Shown here: positions 32,938 through 41,312 of the stretch, piece by piece
How positions within the stretch are numbered: the first letter of the stretch is position 1
Layout: every line of letters begins with the position of its first letter
Origin: Hydractinia symbiolongicarpus
Lineage: Eukaryota > Cnidaria > Hydrozoa > Anthoathecata > Hydractiniidae
Direction of reading: 5' to 3'
Length of the DNA stretch: 64,000 bases
Assembly: GCF_029227915.1 (NCBI RefSeq)
Contig: NC_079875.1
Coordinates: forward strand, 29,636,001-29,700,000
Translations under genes and position numbers: made by a program
Notes under the pieces: generated by a model
Database searches by the model: none
What the model was told of the DNA's origin: nothing
What the model saw: only the letters and a program-made list of their open reading frames with translations

Positions 32938-33570
32938 ATGGATGTTCATCTTGTACACCCTTTCAGTATGCTAGTATCTGGTGGAAGAGGAGTGGGTAAA
33001 ACTGAGTTTACCAAGAAGCTTTTGAAATTTAGACACAAATTGATACAACCTTCAATACAGAGAATTGTTTGGTGTTATGCAAAACACCAACCTGCATTAT
33101 TTTATGAGTTGAAGCAAATGGTTCCCTCATTAGAATATGTTCATGGTATACCATTGAATCTCGACTCTTATTTCGATCGAAGTAAAACCAATCTGATAAT
33201 ATTGGACGACTTGATGGATGAGTCAGGTGAAGATAAAAGAGTGTCACAGTTATTTTCAAGAGGAAGGCATGATAACCTCTCCATTATCTACCTTACACAA
33301 AATCTTTTCCATGGAAAACAAAGAAGTATAAGTTTGAATTCTGATTATATGTTTATTTTCAAAAATGTAAGAGACAAATCACAATTTGGAAACCTTGCAA
33401 AGCAAGTGATGCCCACCAACACTAAATTCCTGAATTGGGCTTATGAAGATGCAACGACAGAACCTCATACCTATCTCATGTTAGATTTGAGACCAAACAC
33501 AAATGATCAACATAGAGTGAGAACGAAAATAATGCCTGGTGAAGAACCACAATTTGTATACATGCAATAA
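32938..33570 (+). CDS. A32/FtsK-HerA-type genome-packaging ATPase
   Basis: The start at 32,938 (MDVHLVHPFSMLVSGG) is chosen because the frame upstream is repeat-derived and lacks similarity; 210 residues is typical for Polinton ATPases. Walker A is SGGRGVGKT (residues 14-22). Walker B is NLIILDD (85-91), followed by a sensor-like segment IIYLTQNLF. This family drives DNA into capsids of PRD1/adenovirus-like viruses and is a Polinton hallmark. It is the first gene of the rightward cluster. No damage is visible. Confidence 0.92.
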   Translation: MDVHLVHPFSMLVSGGRGVGKTEFTKKLLKFRHKLIQPSIQRIVWCYAKHQPALFYELKQMVPSLEYVHGIPLNLDSYFDRSKTNLIILDDLMDESGEDKRVSQLFSRGRHDNLSIIYLTQNLFHGKQRSISLNSDYMFIFKNVRDKSQFGNLAKQVMPTNTKFLNWAYEDATTEPHTYLMLDLRPNTNDQHRVRTKIMPGEEPQFVYMQ

Positions 33571-33714
33571 ACGAGAGAAAAGATGATGTCTATATAAATA
33601 ACGTATTGACTATTATTTTAGTTAGTCTACAGTACAAGTGCTGCAGTTGAGACACACATCAACAGCAATTTACAATTATTTTTCTATAATTTTTCTTTCA
33701 CCTACTCAATCAAG

Positions 33715-34044
33715 ATGACACAACGTATTAAGAAAAATTATCATATGCTTCATGCACTGAAGCAATGCTCTCCCGACGAAAGAAAACAAATACTGCGTGT
33801 AGCACGACCTGATTTAATTCATGCTATATGTGATTGCATAGTGAATGTTGTGTATGGTAAAGTACCTATCAGCAATCATAAAAAGTGCCAACTTCGGAAG
33901 AAAGTATCAGTGCTGAAAAAGCTTTCGAGTCCTAAGGAGGCTGTAACTAAGAAGAAAAAGTTACTTGTTCAACACGGTGGTGGCTTTCTTTCTTCTATCC
34001 TTGGTCCTGTTTTACAAACCCTTGTGGGTGCAATCAGTATATAA
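33715..34044 (+). CDS. Small basic Polinton protein with C-terminal GGGFLSSILG segment
   Basis: 109 residues. The N-terminal two thirds are helical and Lys/Arg-rich (RIKKNYHMLHALKQCSPDERKQILRVARPDLIHAICDC...). The last 25 contain a Gly-Gly-Gly and a hydrophobic, possibly amphipathic, segment (GGGFLSSILGPVLQTLVGAI). The GG before the hydrophobic part could be a cleavage site for the adenain-like protease. By analogy with small adenovirus core and lytic proteins it may be a minor virion component; this is an inference. Similar small proteins recur in cnidarian Polintons as I know them. A 144-bp gap separates it from the ATPase. Confidence 0.65.
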   Translation: MTQRIKKNYHMLHALKQCSPDERKQILRVARPDLIHAICDCIVNVVYGKVPISNHKKCQLRKKVSVLKKLSSPKEAVTKKKKLLVQHGGGFLSSILGPVLQTLVGAISI

Positions 34045-34092
34045 AACAATAATAGCAATAATAATAATAAGAAGAAGAAAACGAAGAAAAAG

Positions 34093-34900
34093 ATGAGTGC
34101 AAAACCAGGCAAAAAGTATATTGTTTTATCACCTGAAACGTATGAAATGTTGATTCAAAATCAAAGAACAAAGTCAAATAAAGCAATACAAGAGGGTATG
34201 GTTCTAAATCCACATGATAATGACGATGATGGTGATGTATCGAGCATAAGAAAGTTAATGTTACCTCCAGAAAAATTAGCTATGCTTAAAGCTGATCGAG
34301 AAATGAAAGATGTTTGGAATCGACCTGAATTGAGTGACGATGAGAAAGTAAAGCAGTACACAAAAGAAATGAACACTTTCAAAACATTCCATGATACATT
34401 AACAGCTCCTAGACCAATGGAAGTAAAGTTCGATGTGAACAACAACAGCAGCAACAACAACAACAAAGACAACAATACCGTTGAAAAGGATAAAAAGTTA
34501 CATGTCGCCGCCACCGCCGCTGACGCCTCCGCCGCCAAAGCATTACAGCCGCGGCCGCCACCATCTACGGAGTATGTTATAAGCAATTTACCCAAGAGTA
34601 TGAAAAAGACAGCAGGTTTGTTGGAGCAATATTTGAGACAGTACTCTGATAGAGTAGCTTGGAATGAGAGAGGTGAATTGATATATCGTGGCGACATCAT
34701 TCGTGGTTCAAATGTTAGCGATTTATTTCGAAATATACTCACAAAAACTGGTAAGCACGATAAGTCAGGTACTTTGCCGACTTCAACATTTACAAAGATT
34801 TTAGCTGAATTAAATGTACCTGAAGAATGGATACGAAATGAGAAACAATTAAATCTGTATCATGCTTATCGTCAACGTGATAGTCACAAGGAAAAAGAGG

Positions 34901-34932
<32 letters not shown>

Positions 34933-35106
34933 GAAGGAGAGAAGAGACAAGACAGCAAAAAGATGAATCGTACATATTATAGCAGTACAGCATCCTATGA
35001 AAGTCCAGTTGTGAAAAGAAAGAAATCAAACAGCTTCAATAATAACAATAATAAGAAAAAAGTAAGCGATGTGAAGTGGCTCTCTTCTACAAACAACCGT
35101 AGATGA
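34093..35106 (+). CDS. Conserved Polinton protein, 337 aa, function unknown
   Basis: Starts MSAKPGKKYIVLSPETYEML. After a helical acidic region come an Asn-run, an Ala-rich run and a Pro stretch. The conserved core is RVAWNERGELIYRGDIIRGSNVSDLFRNIL with a following NVPEEWIRN. The C-terminus has a 14-residue Glu run and Lys/Asn repeats. The core with WN.(R)GE(L)...G..I.GSN(V).DL(I/F)R is found again and again in otherwise unnamed proteins of Polinton-like elements. No enzymatic motif is seen. Trinucleotide runs (AAC, GCC, GAA) show slippage-prone coding DNA. Confidence 0.65.
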
Positions 35107-35167
35107 ATAAATAACACTGTTCAATGACTGACCGTCTCATTATCGTGAATGTTGCCGTAAGACAAGC

Positions 35168-35371
35168 ATGCCTGCAATACGTACAAGAATACGCGATTTC
35201 TTAAGAAGAGTTCAGTGTACGTTCGTTTGCTGTGGTTCGAAAATTATCATCTCAAAATCTACGTTGGACATAGAGGATGGGGAGAATAGAACAACAACAG
35301 AGTCAACAACAACAACAACAACAGCACTCATCCCCCACAAGAACTTCAGACAAAAGTATTTCACACTCTGA
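35168..35371 (+). CDS. Small Cys/Arg-rich open frame ahead of integrase
   Basis: 67 residues, starting MPAIRTRIRDFLRRVQCTFVCCGSK. It overlaps the integrase start in another frame; its Thr-rich tail is the shadow of the integrase poly-Gln. The first 40 residues look protein-like. It could be a small separate gene or a 5' exon. Evidence is weak. Confidence 0.3.
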   Translation: MPAIRTRIRDFLRRVQCTFVCCGSKIIISKSTLDIEDGENRTTTESTTTTTTALIPHKNFRQKYFTL

Positions 35372-36488
35372 TTATTCAAAAGAAAATATAGATAAATTAT
35401 TAAAGAATTTGTATTATTCGATTGGTTCTCCCTCTAGTTTCAGCAGCGTTCAAAGATTATACAAAGCTGCAAGTGAAAGGGATTCTTCTATTACTTTTGA
35501 TGAAGTTGAAAAGTGGTTGAAAGGGCAATTAGCTTATTCACTTCACAAACCTATCACAAGAAGTTTCAAGACAAGACCAGTTGTAGTTTATCACATTGAT
35601 GAACAGTGGCAAATAGATTTAGTTGATCTCAGCAAATTGTCAAAAACAAATAAGGGTTTCAAATTTCTTATGGTCATTATTGATGTCCTCTCGAAGTATG
35701 CTTGGCTTGAACCGTTGAAAACTAAAACAGGTATTGAGATAACTAAAGCATTACAAAAAGTTTTCAAAAGAAGCAAAAGAACACCTAAAGTTATTCAAAC
35801 GGACAAGGGTACAGAATTTCTAAATTCAAATGTTCGATCTTTGTTGAAATCGAGAAATATAAAACTATTCACCACATTCAGCGAAAGAAAAGCTTCAGTG
35901 GTTGAAAGGTTGAATAGGACATTGAAAGCTCGAATGTGGCGTTACTTTACGAAATTTCAAACAAGAAAGTATGTAGATGTATTACAAGATCTAGTATCAG
36001 GTTACAATAAAAGCTATCACAGATCTATAAAATGTCGCCCAATCGATGTTAATAAAGACAATGAAGTGGAAATTTGGATAAACTTGTATGAGAATAGACT
36101 GCACCCTATAAAAACAATTAACAAGAGCAAAAAGAAGAAGGAAAAATCAATCAATGTAGATGATACAGTTCGCATAAGCATCGAACGTGGTGTTTTTAGA
36201 AAGGGTTACCTACAAGGTTGGAGTGAGGAATTGTTTGTGGTGTCTCATATTCTACCAGGTAATCCAACTGTCTATAAATTGAAAGATCAGTCTGATGAAG
36301 TAATAAATGGAGTGTTTTATGAACAAGAACTTCAGAAGGTTCCTGCTCCCGAAAGGTATCGCATTGAGAAAGTGATACGTAAAAAGACTGATAAGAAAAC
36401 TGGTCGCATTTTCTACCTGGTCAAGTGGCAGGGTTATTCAAGTAAGTTCAATAGCTACGTGCCTGAGGAAGATATTGAACGCCAGTAA
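35277..36488 (+). CDS. Retroviral-type (rve) integrase with C-terminal chromodomain
   Basis: 403 residues. A Gln-rich start (start codon at 35,277 uncertain) precedes an N-terminal domain. The DDE core has Asp114 (WQIDLVD), Asp176 (IQTDKGTEF) and Glu210 (ASVVERLNRT). An SH3-like region follows. The last ~43 residues form a chromodomain (YRIEKVI...FYLVKWQGYSSKFNSYVPEEDI) that could guide insertion to marked chromatin. It joins excised element DNA into the host and makes the 6-bp duplication. Polinton integrases of this layout are well known. All three catalytic acids are present, and the frame is intact. Confidence 0.95.
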   Translation: MGRIEQQQSQQQQQQQHSSPTRTSDKSISHSDYSKENIDKLLKNLYYSIGSPSSFSSVQRLYKAASERDSSITFDEVEKWLKGQLAYSLHKPITRSFKTRPVVVYHIDEQWQIDLVDLSKLSKTNKGFKFLMVIIDVLSKYAWLEPLKTKTGIEITKALQKVFKRSKRTPKVIQTDKGTEFLNSNVRSLLKSRNIKLFTTFSERKASVVERLNRTLKARMWRYFTKFQTRKYVDVLQDLVSGYNKSYHRSIKCRPIDVNKDNEVEIWINLYENRLHPIKTINKSKKKKEKSINVDDTVRISIERGVFRKGYLQGWSEELFVVSHILPGNPTVYKLKDQSDEVINGVFYEQELQKVPAPERYRIEKVIRKKTDKKTGRIFYLVKWQGYSSKFNSYVPEEDIERQ

Positions 36489-36494
36489 AACAAA

Positions 36495-37376
36495 ATGTCC
36501 CAATTCTATATTGTACTACCAAGCAACAGTTCGATGTTAACATTCCCAGATAACAAAACATCTAGTTTCAAAGTTAACCTACCAAAACCGATTGAATTGG
36601 ATCCTACAAAGTGGGAGGTTGCTCTATCTGAAATACAATTTCCTCATTCATGGTATAATATCAGAGAAGGTCACAACACAATAGTGAAAAATATGAAAAA
36701 TCCAACCATGGAAGAAATAAATATCTTATTTCCCCCACTCAATGGGGAAGATATTAACACTGAGAACGAAAAAAGAAAAAAGTTATTGACAAGTATAGAA
36801 GACGATAGTTCATATCACCTTTCCTATCGTACAGAGTTGAAAGTTCCTAGTGGACATTATTCGTCTGTCAAACAGATCATTGAAGAGTTGGAGAAAACAG
36901 AGGTCAAATTGTTGAGACAGACAAAATATCATTTCAGTGAACGTTCGAATAGCACATCCATTCAACTGGAAAAAGAATGCGAATTAAAATTTGATAATGC
37001 TGGCAGCGATATTGCACATTGTCTCGGATTTGAAGCAAATAAACTTATAGATTCATCGATTGGAGCAGTGAGGGGAATGTCAACTTCCACTACTCATCGT
37101 TATAGTACTATCTATTGCTACACAAACATCATTCAAAACCAAAATACTGGCGATTTCAACGTACCCCTCCTACGTGTTATACCTGTTCAGTCCAACTATG
37201 GTGATTATGTATGCAAAAGTTATGACAGACCACATTTTCTACCATTAAGCAGAGGACACATACAAGTTATAAATATAGATTTAAGAGGTGACGCAGGAGA
37301 ATTGATTTCATTTGAGTCTGGGAAGGTGATAGTGACACTTGTATTCAGACGGAAACAAGCAAAGTTTTATAGTTAG
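36495..37376 (+). CDS. Minor capsid (penton-like, single jelly-roll) protein
   Basis: 293 residues, starting MSQFYIVLPSNSSM 6 bp after the integrase stop. The opening pattern (F.(V/I)LPSNSS...FPDN....F.V.LP.PI.L....WEVAL.EI.FP..WYN) is the recognised N-terminus of Polinton penton-like minor capsid proteins. A middle region with GHYSS...II and the C-terminal IQVINIDLRGDAGELISFESGKVIVTLVFRR also fit. It would occupy the capsid vertices. The frame is complete. Placement directly before the major capsid gene is as expected. Confidence 0.85.
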   Translation: MSQFYIVLPSNSSMLTFPDNKTSSFKVNLPKPIELDPTKWEVALSEIQFPHSWYNIREGHNTIVKNMKNPTMEEINILFPPLNGEDINTENEKRKKLLTSIEDDSSYHLSYRTELKVPSGHYSSVKQIIEELEKTEVKLLRQTKYHFSERSNSTSIQLEKECELKFDNAGSDIAHCLGFEANKLIDSSIGAVRGMSTSTTHRYSTIYCYTNIIQNQNTGDFNVPLLRVIPVQSNYGDYVCKSYDRPHFLPLSRGHIQVINIDLRGDAGELISFESGKVIVTLVFRRKQAKFYS

Positions 37377-37378
37377 TC

Positions 37379-37795
37379 ATGAGACACTCAAATTATTCCT
37401 TTCATCATTCACCCTACCATTGGTCACAATATGGTGCAGGAATACCCGTTTTTCGGGGTGGTGCTATACAAAGAGGGTATGGTCTTGGTGGAATATTTCG
37501 TGGATTATTACGAAGTGCTGCACCTGTTCTCAAGAAGGGATTAATCGACGTTGGAAAAAGAGCTGTGAAAACAAGTATGGAAACACTAAGTGACATAGCA
37601 AATGGAGAGAGTGCTAAGGTGGCACTCAAAAGAAGAGCAAAACAAAATCTAAATGAAATGGTTGCAACAGCTCTGCACAATAAAAAACGAAAAGCAACAT
37701 CCAATTCCCTCATTCGCTCTCAGTCTGTGAAAGGTAGAGCATCTCGTAAAGTGCCTTCGAAAAAGAGAAAACGCGAGACATTTGGTATACTTTAA
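37379..37795 (+). CDS. Small Gly/Lys-rich virion-type protein
   Basis: 138 residues, starting 2 bp after the penton stop. The N-terminal third is Gly/His/Tyr-rich (GAGIPVFRGGAIQRGYGLGGIFRGLL). A helical stretch (PVLKKGLIDVGKRAVKTSMETLSDIANGES) and a strongly basic C-terminus (KVPSKKRKRE) follow. Gly-Gly and GLGG-type sites are possible targets for the adenain-like protease. Proteins of this composition occur between the two capsid genes in Polintons and may be core or cement components; no function is proven. Confidence 0.7.
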   Translation: MRHSNYSFHHSPYHWSQYGAGIPVFRGGAIQRGYGLGGIFRGLLRSAAPVLKKGLIDVGKRAVKTSMETLSDIANGESAKVALKRRAKQNLNEMVATALHNKKRKATSNSLIRSQSVKGRASRKVPSKKRKRETFGIL

Positions 37796-37797
37796 GG

Positions 37798-39112
37798 TAT
37801 AGCTAAAACAAATTCAAGTCATCTTGAATGCACCTTATCTGATACCGATGTTTTCACACCTGCATTTGTTCAATCTGATATTGAACATGGCTGTTTTGAA
37901 GATATTTTTCCGATAACTAACCTTGATGATAATGGTCCAGTTGAGTTTAGTATTGACAATGCAACGAATAAGTTTTTGGATTTAGTCAGCAGCACATTGA
38001 ATGTTAAATGTCGAGTTACTAAAGCAGATGGAACAAATCTTACAGCAACAGATGGTGCTGTTGCACTAATAAATTATCCTATTTCATCACTATTCAGTCA
38101 AGTAGATGTGAGTATTGGAGGAAGTATTATTTCCTCTTCCACTAACACCTATTCATATAGAGCTTTTATCGAGACATTGTTGAACTATGGAGAAGAAGCT
38201 AAAAAGAGCCAATTGACGATGGGGTTGTTTGCAAAGGATACTAGTGGACATATGGATGCAAGCGATGCAGCAGCTGGAGATAATGCTGGTTTAGTGAAAA
38301 GGCAGGGATACACTGCACGGAGTAGAATTGTTGAGCTTTCAGGAAGATTACACTGTGATATATTCAATCAAGGTCGCCTGTTGCTCAATGGTCTATCTCT
38401 TAAAATTACACTACATAGAAATAAGGATGCTTTTTGTTTAATGACTAATGGAGATAATCCTGATTTCAAAGTAAAATTTGTGGATGTGTCCCTTCGATTA
38501 CGAAAATTACAACTCACTCCCAAGAAATTTGAAATGATACAAACTAGTTTGGAGCGAACTCCAGCCTGCTATCCAATCAATCGAGTACAAATTAAAACGC
38601 ACTCTTTGGCTGCTGGTTTAACAAGTTTGAATTGGGACAATGCTATTCTCGGAAAACTACCCAATCGTTTATTCATCGCATTCACAGACAATGATGCTCA
38701 TACAGGTTCCTACGTGAAAAACCCTTTTAACTTCAAACATTTCAATGTTACATCCATTGGTGTTTATGTCAATGGGGAGTCACTACCAGCTAATCCTATG
38801 AAGTTAAATTTCCCTGGCGGACATTATTTACAAGGCTATCGAAGCCTTTTCACTGCAACTGGTAAAATAAATAGAGACGAAGGTTTGGACATTAATCGAG
38901 AAGAATATTCAGATGGTTATAGTTTATTTGGCTTCGACCTGTCACCTTCTCTTTGTAACGGAGAACACTACGAACCTCAAAGACAAGGAAGTATTCGAAT
39001 CGCATTAGAGTTTGGAACTGCCCTACCTAATACGATTACAGTTTTCATGTATGCAGATTTCGAAAACACAATCCATGTGAATAAGGCGAGAAATATCTTG
39101 AAGGATTTTTAA
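37798..39112 (+). pseudogene. Major capsid protein (double jelly-roll), no ATG start
   Basis: The frame is open from the codon after the previous gene's stop (37,796) to 39,112. The N-terminal pattern (DTDVFTPAFVQSDIEHG...FPITNLDDNGPVEFSI....KFLDL) and the interior (SLFSQVDVSIGG, RIVELSGRLHCDIF, LLNGLSLKI) match Polinton major capsid proteins. The end contains RIALEFGTALPNTITVFMYADFEN. About 435 residues is near the class norm. No ATG occurs in the first ~60 codons; ATA occupies 37,798-37,800 where the start is expected, and a TTG at 37,976 is too far inside. The start may be mutated, supplied by an upstream exon, or misread. Otherwise the frame is whole. Confidence 0.85.
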
Positions 39113-39126
39113 ACTGTGAAACACAT

Positions 39127-39654
39127 ATGATGAATACCCTAGAATTGGAAACACTACTCAACACAGAACTATTCAAGAACAAATTTCCAATTAGGAGTGT
39201 ATTTTCTCTAGATCAATTGTTAGAATTAAGTAATTCGCATATAAATGATATGAATTTTTTGTTCATTTGTAATGATCAACCGAAAGAAATGCCTGGTAGC
39301 CACTGGTTTCTCGTGTTAAGAAGAAATGGAGAATTGTTTTTTCTAGATTCTTTAGCTCGCACTGCTCATCATTATGGTATAGAAAAAAAGTTAAAAGAGA
39401 TCGGAAATGTTATTTATTATCTTTATTTTCCTTTGCAAAGCCCTTGGTCTAGTGTTTGTGGAGAGTATTGTTTGACCTTCAGTTGCCTCTTATCAGACTA
39501 CACAGTTCAATTGAGTCAAATACTCAATCTCTTTTCCTGTGATTTGGAAGAAAATGATATGAAAGTGAAATATTTTGTATCAAGTGTTTTCCCTAATTAC
39601 AAACAAAGCGATGATTACGCAGAGCATCAATATTGGGCAACACAACTAAGATAG
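39127..39654 (+). CDS. Adenain-like cysteine protease (maturation protease)
   Basis: 175 residues. Visible catalytic set: His59 (GSHWFLVL), Asp74 (FFLDSL), Gln104 (FPLQSPWSS) and Cys111 (SVCGEYC). Order and spacing are those of adenovirus-type/C48-like proteases used for virion maturation. It starts 14 bp after the capsid stop and is the last gene of the rightward cluster. The length suits Polinton proteases. The reading frame and all key residues are intact. Confidence 0.9.
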   Translation: MMNTLELETLLNTELFKNKFPIRSVFSLDQLLELSNSHINDMNFLFICNDQPKEMPGSHWFLVLRRNGELFFLDSLARTAHHYGIEKKLKEIGNVIYYLYFPLQSPWSSVCGEYCLTFSCLLSDYTVQLSQILNLFSCDLEENDMKVKYFVSSVFPNYKQSDDYAEHQYWATQLR

Positions 39655-40107
39655 AAAAATAAATAAATAGAAAAAAAAAAAAAATCTTACTTTTCTAAGA
39701 GTTCTTCGTAGTAGTTAATTTTTTCCAAGTTATGAATGACAATAAAAAAGTCCTTCGTTGACTTTTTCCAAGGTGTGATCAATAATAAGATCAATACCAC
39801 AAAATACTTCTTCTCACTCTCAAAAGTTTTATTTTTTAATTTTATAAGATAGTGAATAAATATTAATATTGATAATTTCTATCAACACGACTAACCTCTG
39901 TGTAAGCAAACGCAGAATGACTGAAAAAAAGTCACTTCTTCAGTTCAAGTTTTTCGAAATAATTAGTAAAAACCTCACTTCTCATCATTGTGTACTATTA
40001 CTAACAGTTTTTGTGAGAAAAAATACAAATATCATAAATTGTTTATTTATTTATTTATTTATTTCCCTACAAACAAATGTAATAATATATACAAATTCCT
40101 TGTTTAC
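39655..40107. other. Convergent non-coding gap
   Basis: Lies between the protease and the leftward last gene. It contains A-rich runs, several AATAAA-like signals for both strands and a (TTTA)n run at about 40,039-40,062. Small frames here are chance. Confidence 0.5.
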
Positions 40108-40740
40108 TCAAAAGAAATTGTCTGTAGCAGTCACCTTGACTTTATTCATCAAAAATCCAGCATTTTCTCCAGAAACAAAATCGAATCTATTGTTAATGTA
40201 CTTCAATAACCTTACAGCTTCCGACACAAATAAATATACCCCGCTAATTATCTCGCCATTACTGTAGTTGAATAAAGTTATCTTTGGATATTTTCCATCT
40301 GCCATTACTCCAATACGAACGGATGTATTCGTCTTCGATGTACCAAGAGTCTCAATGTTGATACATAACAGTTTACTGTTAGTCTTTTTAGTTTTCTCAT
40401 TTCGAAGTTCGAGATTATAATCAGCTTTACTTGAATATTCGCTCCAAATTGATAAAACGTTATCAAAAATTTTATCCTCAACATAACAAGACTTTGCTCT
40501 CAAAGTGGTTTCTTGAGCATGAATCAGCTTTATCATCGAAAAAAATATATCTTGAATTGACTTGATACCTTTCATTCCAAAAACAGCAAACTGATCATCT
40601 CCATAGCAGGAACGAACGATACAAGTGTCTTCTGGATCACCTTCTCTAGCATATACTACTTTTTGATTCGATAGACTCTTTGCAAACTGTTTACCTCCAG
40701 TTAAAAAACGCTGTGTACCATCAGAGAGTTTAGTAGCCAT
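40108..40740 (-). CDS. Polinton right-end gene, unknown function (210 aa)
   Basis: An ATG at 40,740 starts MATKLSDGTQRFLTGGKQF. No motif is recognised. The protein is mixed alpha/beta by composition, with SVRIGVMADGKYPKITLFNYSNGEIISGVYLFVSEA near the C-terminus and no transmembrane segment. It runs leftward from the right inverted repeat towards the protease, so it may use a promoter in the end region. Its intact length argues for a real gene. It may be an accessory gene specific to this lineage of elements. Confidence 0.6.
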   Translation of the reverse strand: MATKLSDGTQRFLTGGKQFAKSLSNQKVVYAREGDPEDTCIVRSCYGDDQFAVFGMKGIKSIQDIFFSMIKLIHAQETTLRAKSCYVEDKIFDNVLSIWSEYSSKADYNLELRNEKTKKTNSKLLCINIETLGTSKTNTSVRIGVMADGKYPKITLFNYSNGEIISGVYLFVSEAVRLLKYINNRFDFVSGENAGFLMNKVKVTATDNFF

Positions 40741-40957
40741 CTTCAAATAAGTGTAATTTACAGATGATACATTTTTTGAGGGAGGAAGAGTCTTTTTATA
40801 GGGTAATTCGCTAGCTAAAATACCTAGCTATATAAGAACAATACCCTGAATACCCCTGCCTAGCCAACATTAGAACAAGGTACTTATCCAAGGAAAATTT
40901 TAATTATCTAGCCAGCGAATCTAGTTGGTCAGTACCAGAAAAAATACTGGAACAATA

Positions 40958-41190
40958 GAAGCTGCATACCTTAGGGATCTAGCTTTAATAACCTAGCTAG
41001 CAAATCTTGCAGCCAGGTGTGCCAGGAAGCTAGGTAACCAACATGACAATAGGACAATAGAAGCTGCATACCTTAGGGACCTAGCTTTAATTACCTAGCT
41101 AGCAAATCTAGCTGGCCAGGTGTGCCAGGAAGCTAGGTAATCAACAAAACAATAGAACAATAGAAGCTGCATACCTTAGGGACCTAGCTT
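40958..41190. repeat. Subterminal tandem repeat, ~102-bp unit
   Basis: GAAGCTGCATACCTTAGG starts at 40,958, 41,060 and 41,163 (spacings 102 and 103 bp). The left end has only one such unit, so the two ends differ in copy number. The units include CTAGCTAG palindromes. Confidence 0.85.
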
Positions 41191-41306
41191 TAATTACTTT
41201 GGGACCTAGCTATAAACTAGCTAGGGTAATTACCTGGAGATAATTACTCTCCATTGTTTAAGATAATTGCTTTCTTTTGTTCCAGAAACCTCATTTGCTA
41301 TCTACT
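41088..41306 (-). repeat. Polinton right terminal inverted repeat
   Basis: Reverse complement of the left repeat with 2 differences; ends CTACT at the TATGCT duplication. Its inner part merges with the 102-103-bp tandem units that extend inward to about 40,958. Confidence 0.95.
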
Positions 41307-41312
41307 TATGCT
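41307..41312. repeat. Polinton right target-site duplication
   Basis: TATGCT, identical to the hexamer directly outside the left end. Confidence 0.95.

Larger units (their letters stand above)
26020..41306 (+). mobile_element. Polinton/Maverick DNA transposon, complete 15,287-bp copy
   Basis: Both ends are fixed by inverted repeats starting AGTAGATAGC (26,020-26,238 and 41,088-41,306; 2 mismatches in 219 bp) and by a perfect 6-bp duplication TATGCT (26,014-26,019 and 41,307-41,312). A 6-bp duplication, AG termini and a 15-20-kb size are the known Polinton signature. Inside are all the core genes of the class: protein-primed family B DNA polymerase, retroviral-type integrase, packaging ATPase, adenain-like protease, major capsid and penton-like proteins. 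The polymerase and zinc-finger genes run leftward and the virion and integration genes rightward from a divergent centre near 32.7 kb. Near-identical ends imply a recent insertion. Breaks in the polymerase, capsid start and first gene suggest that this copy is no longer autonomous, or that the assembly has errors. Confidence 0.97.

Noticed and set aside
34161-34742. 193-codon minus-strand frame opposite the 337-aa Polinton protein
   Set aside because: Shadow of Asn/Ala/Lys-rich coding sequence on the plus strand; Leu and Ser runs are complements of these repeats.
37414-37713. Minus-strand frame opposite the small Gly/Lys-rich gene
   Set aside because: Complement of a compact real gene with clear conserved composition.
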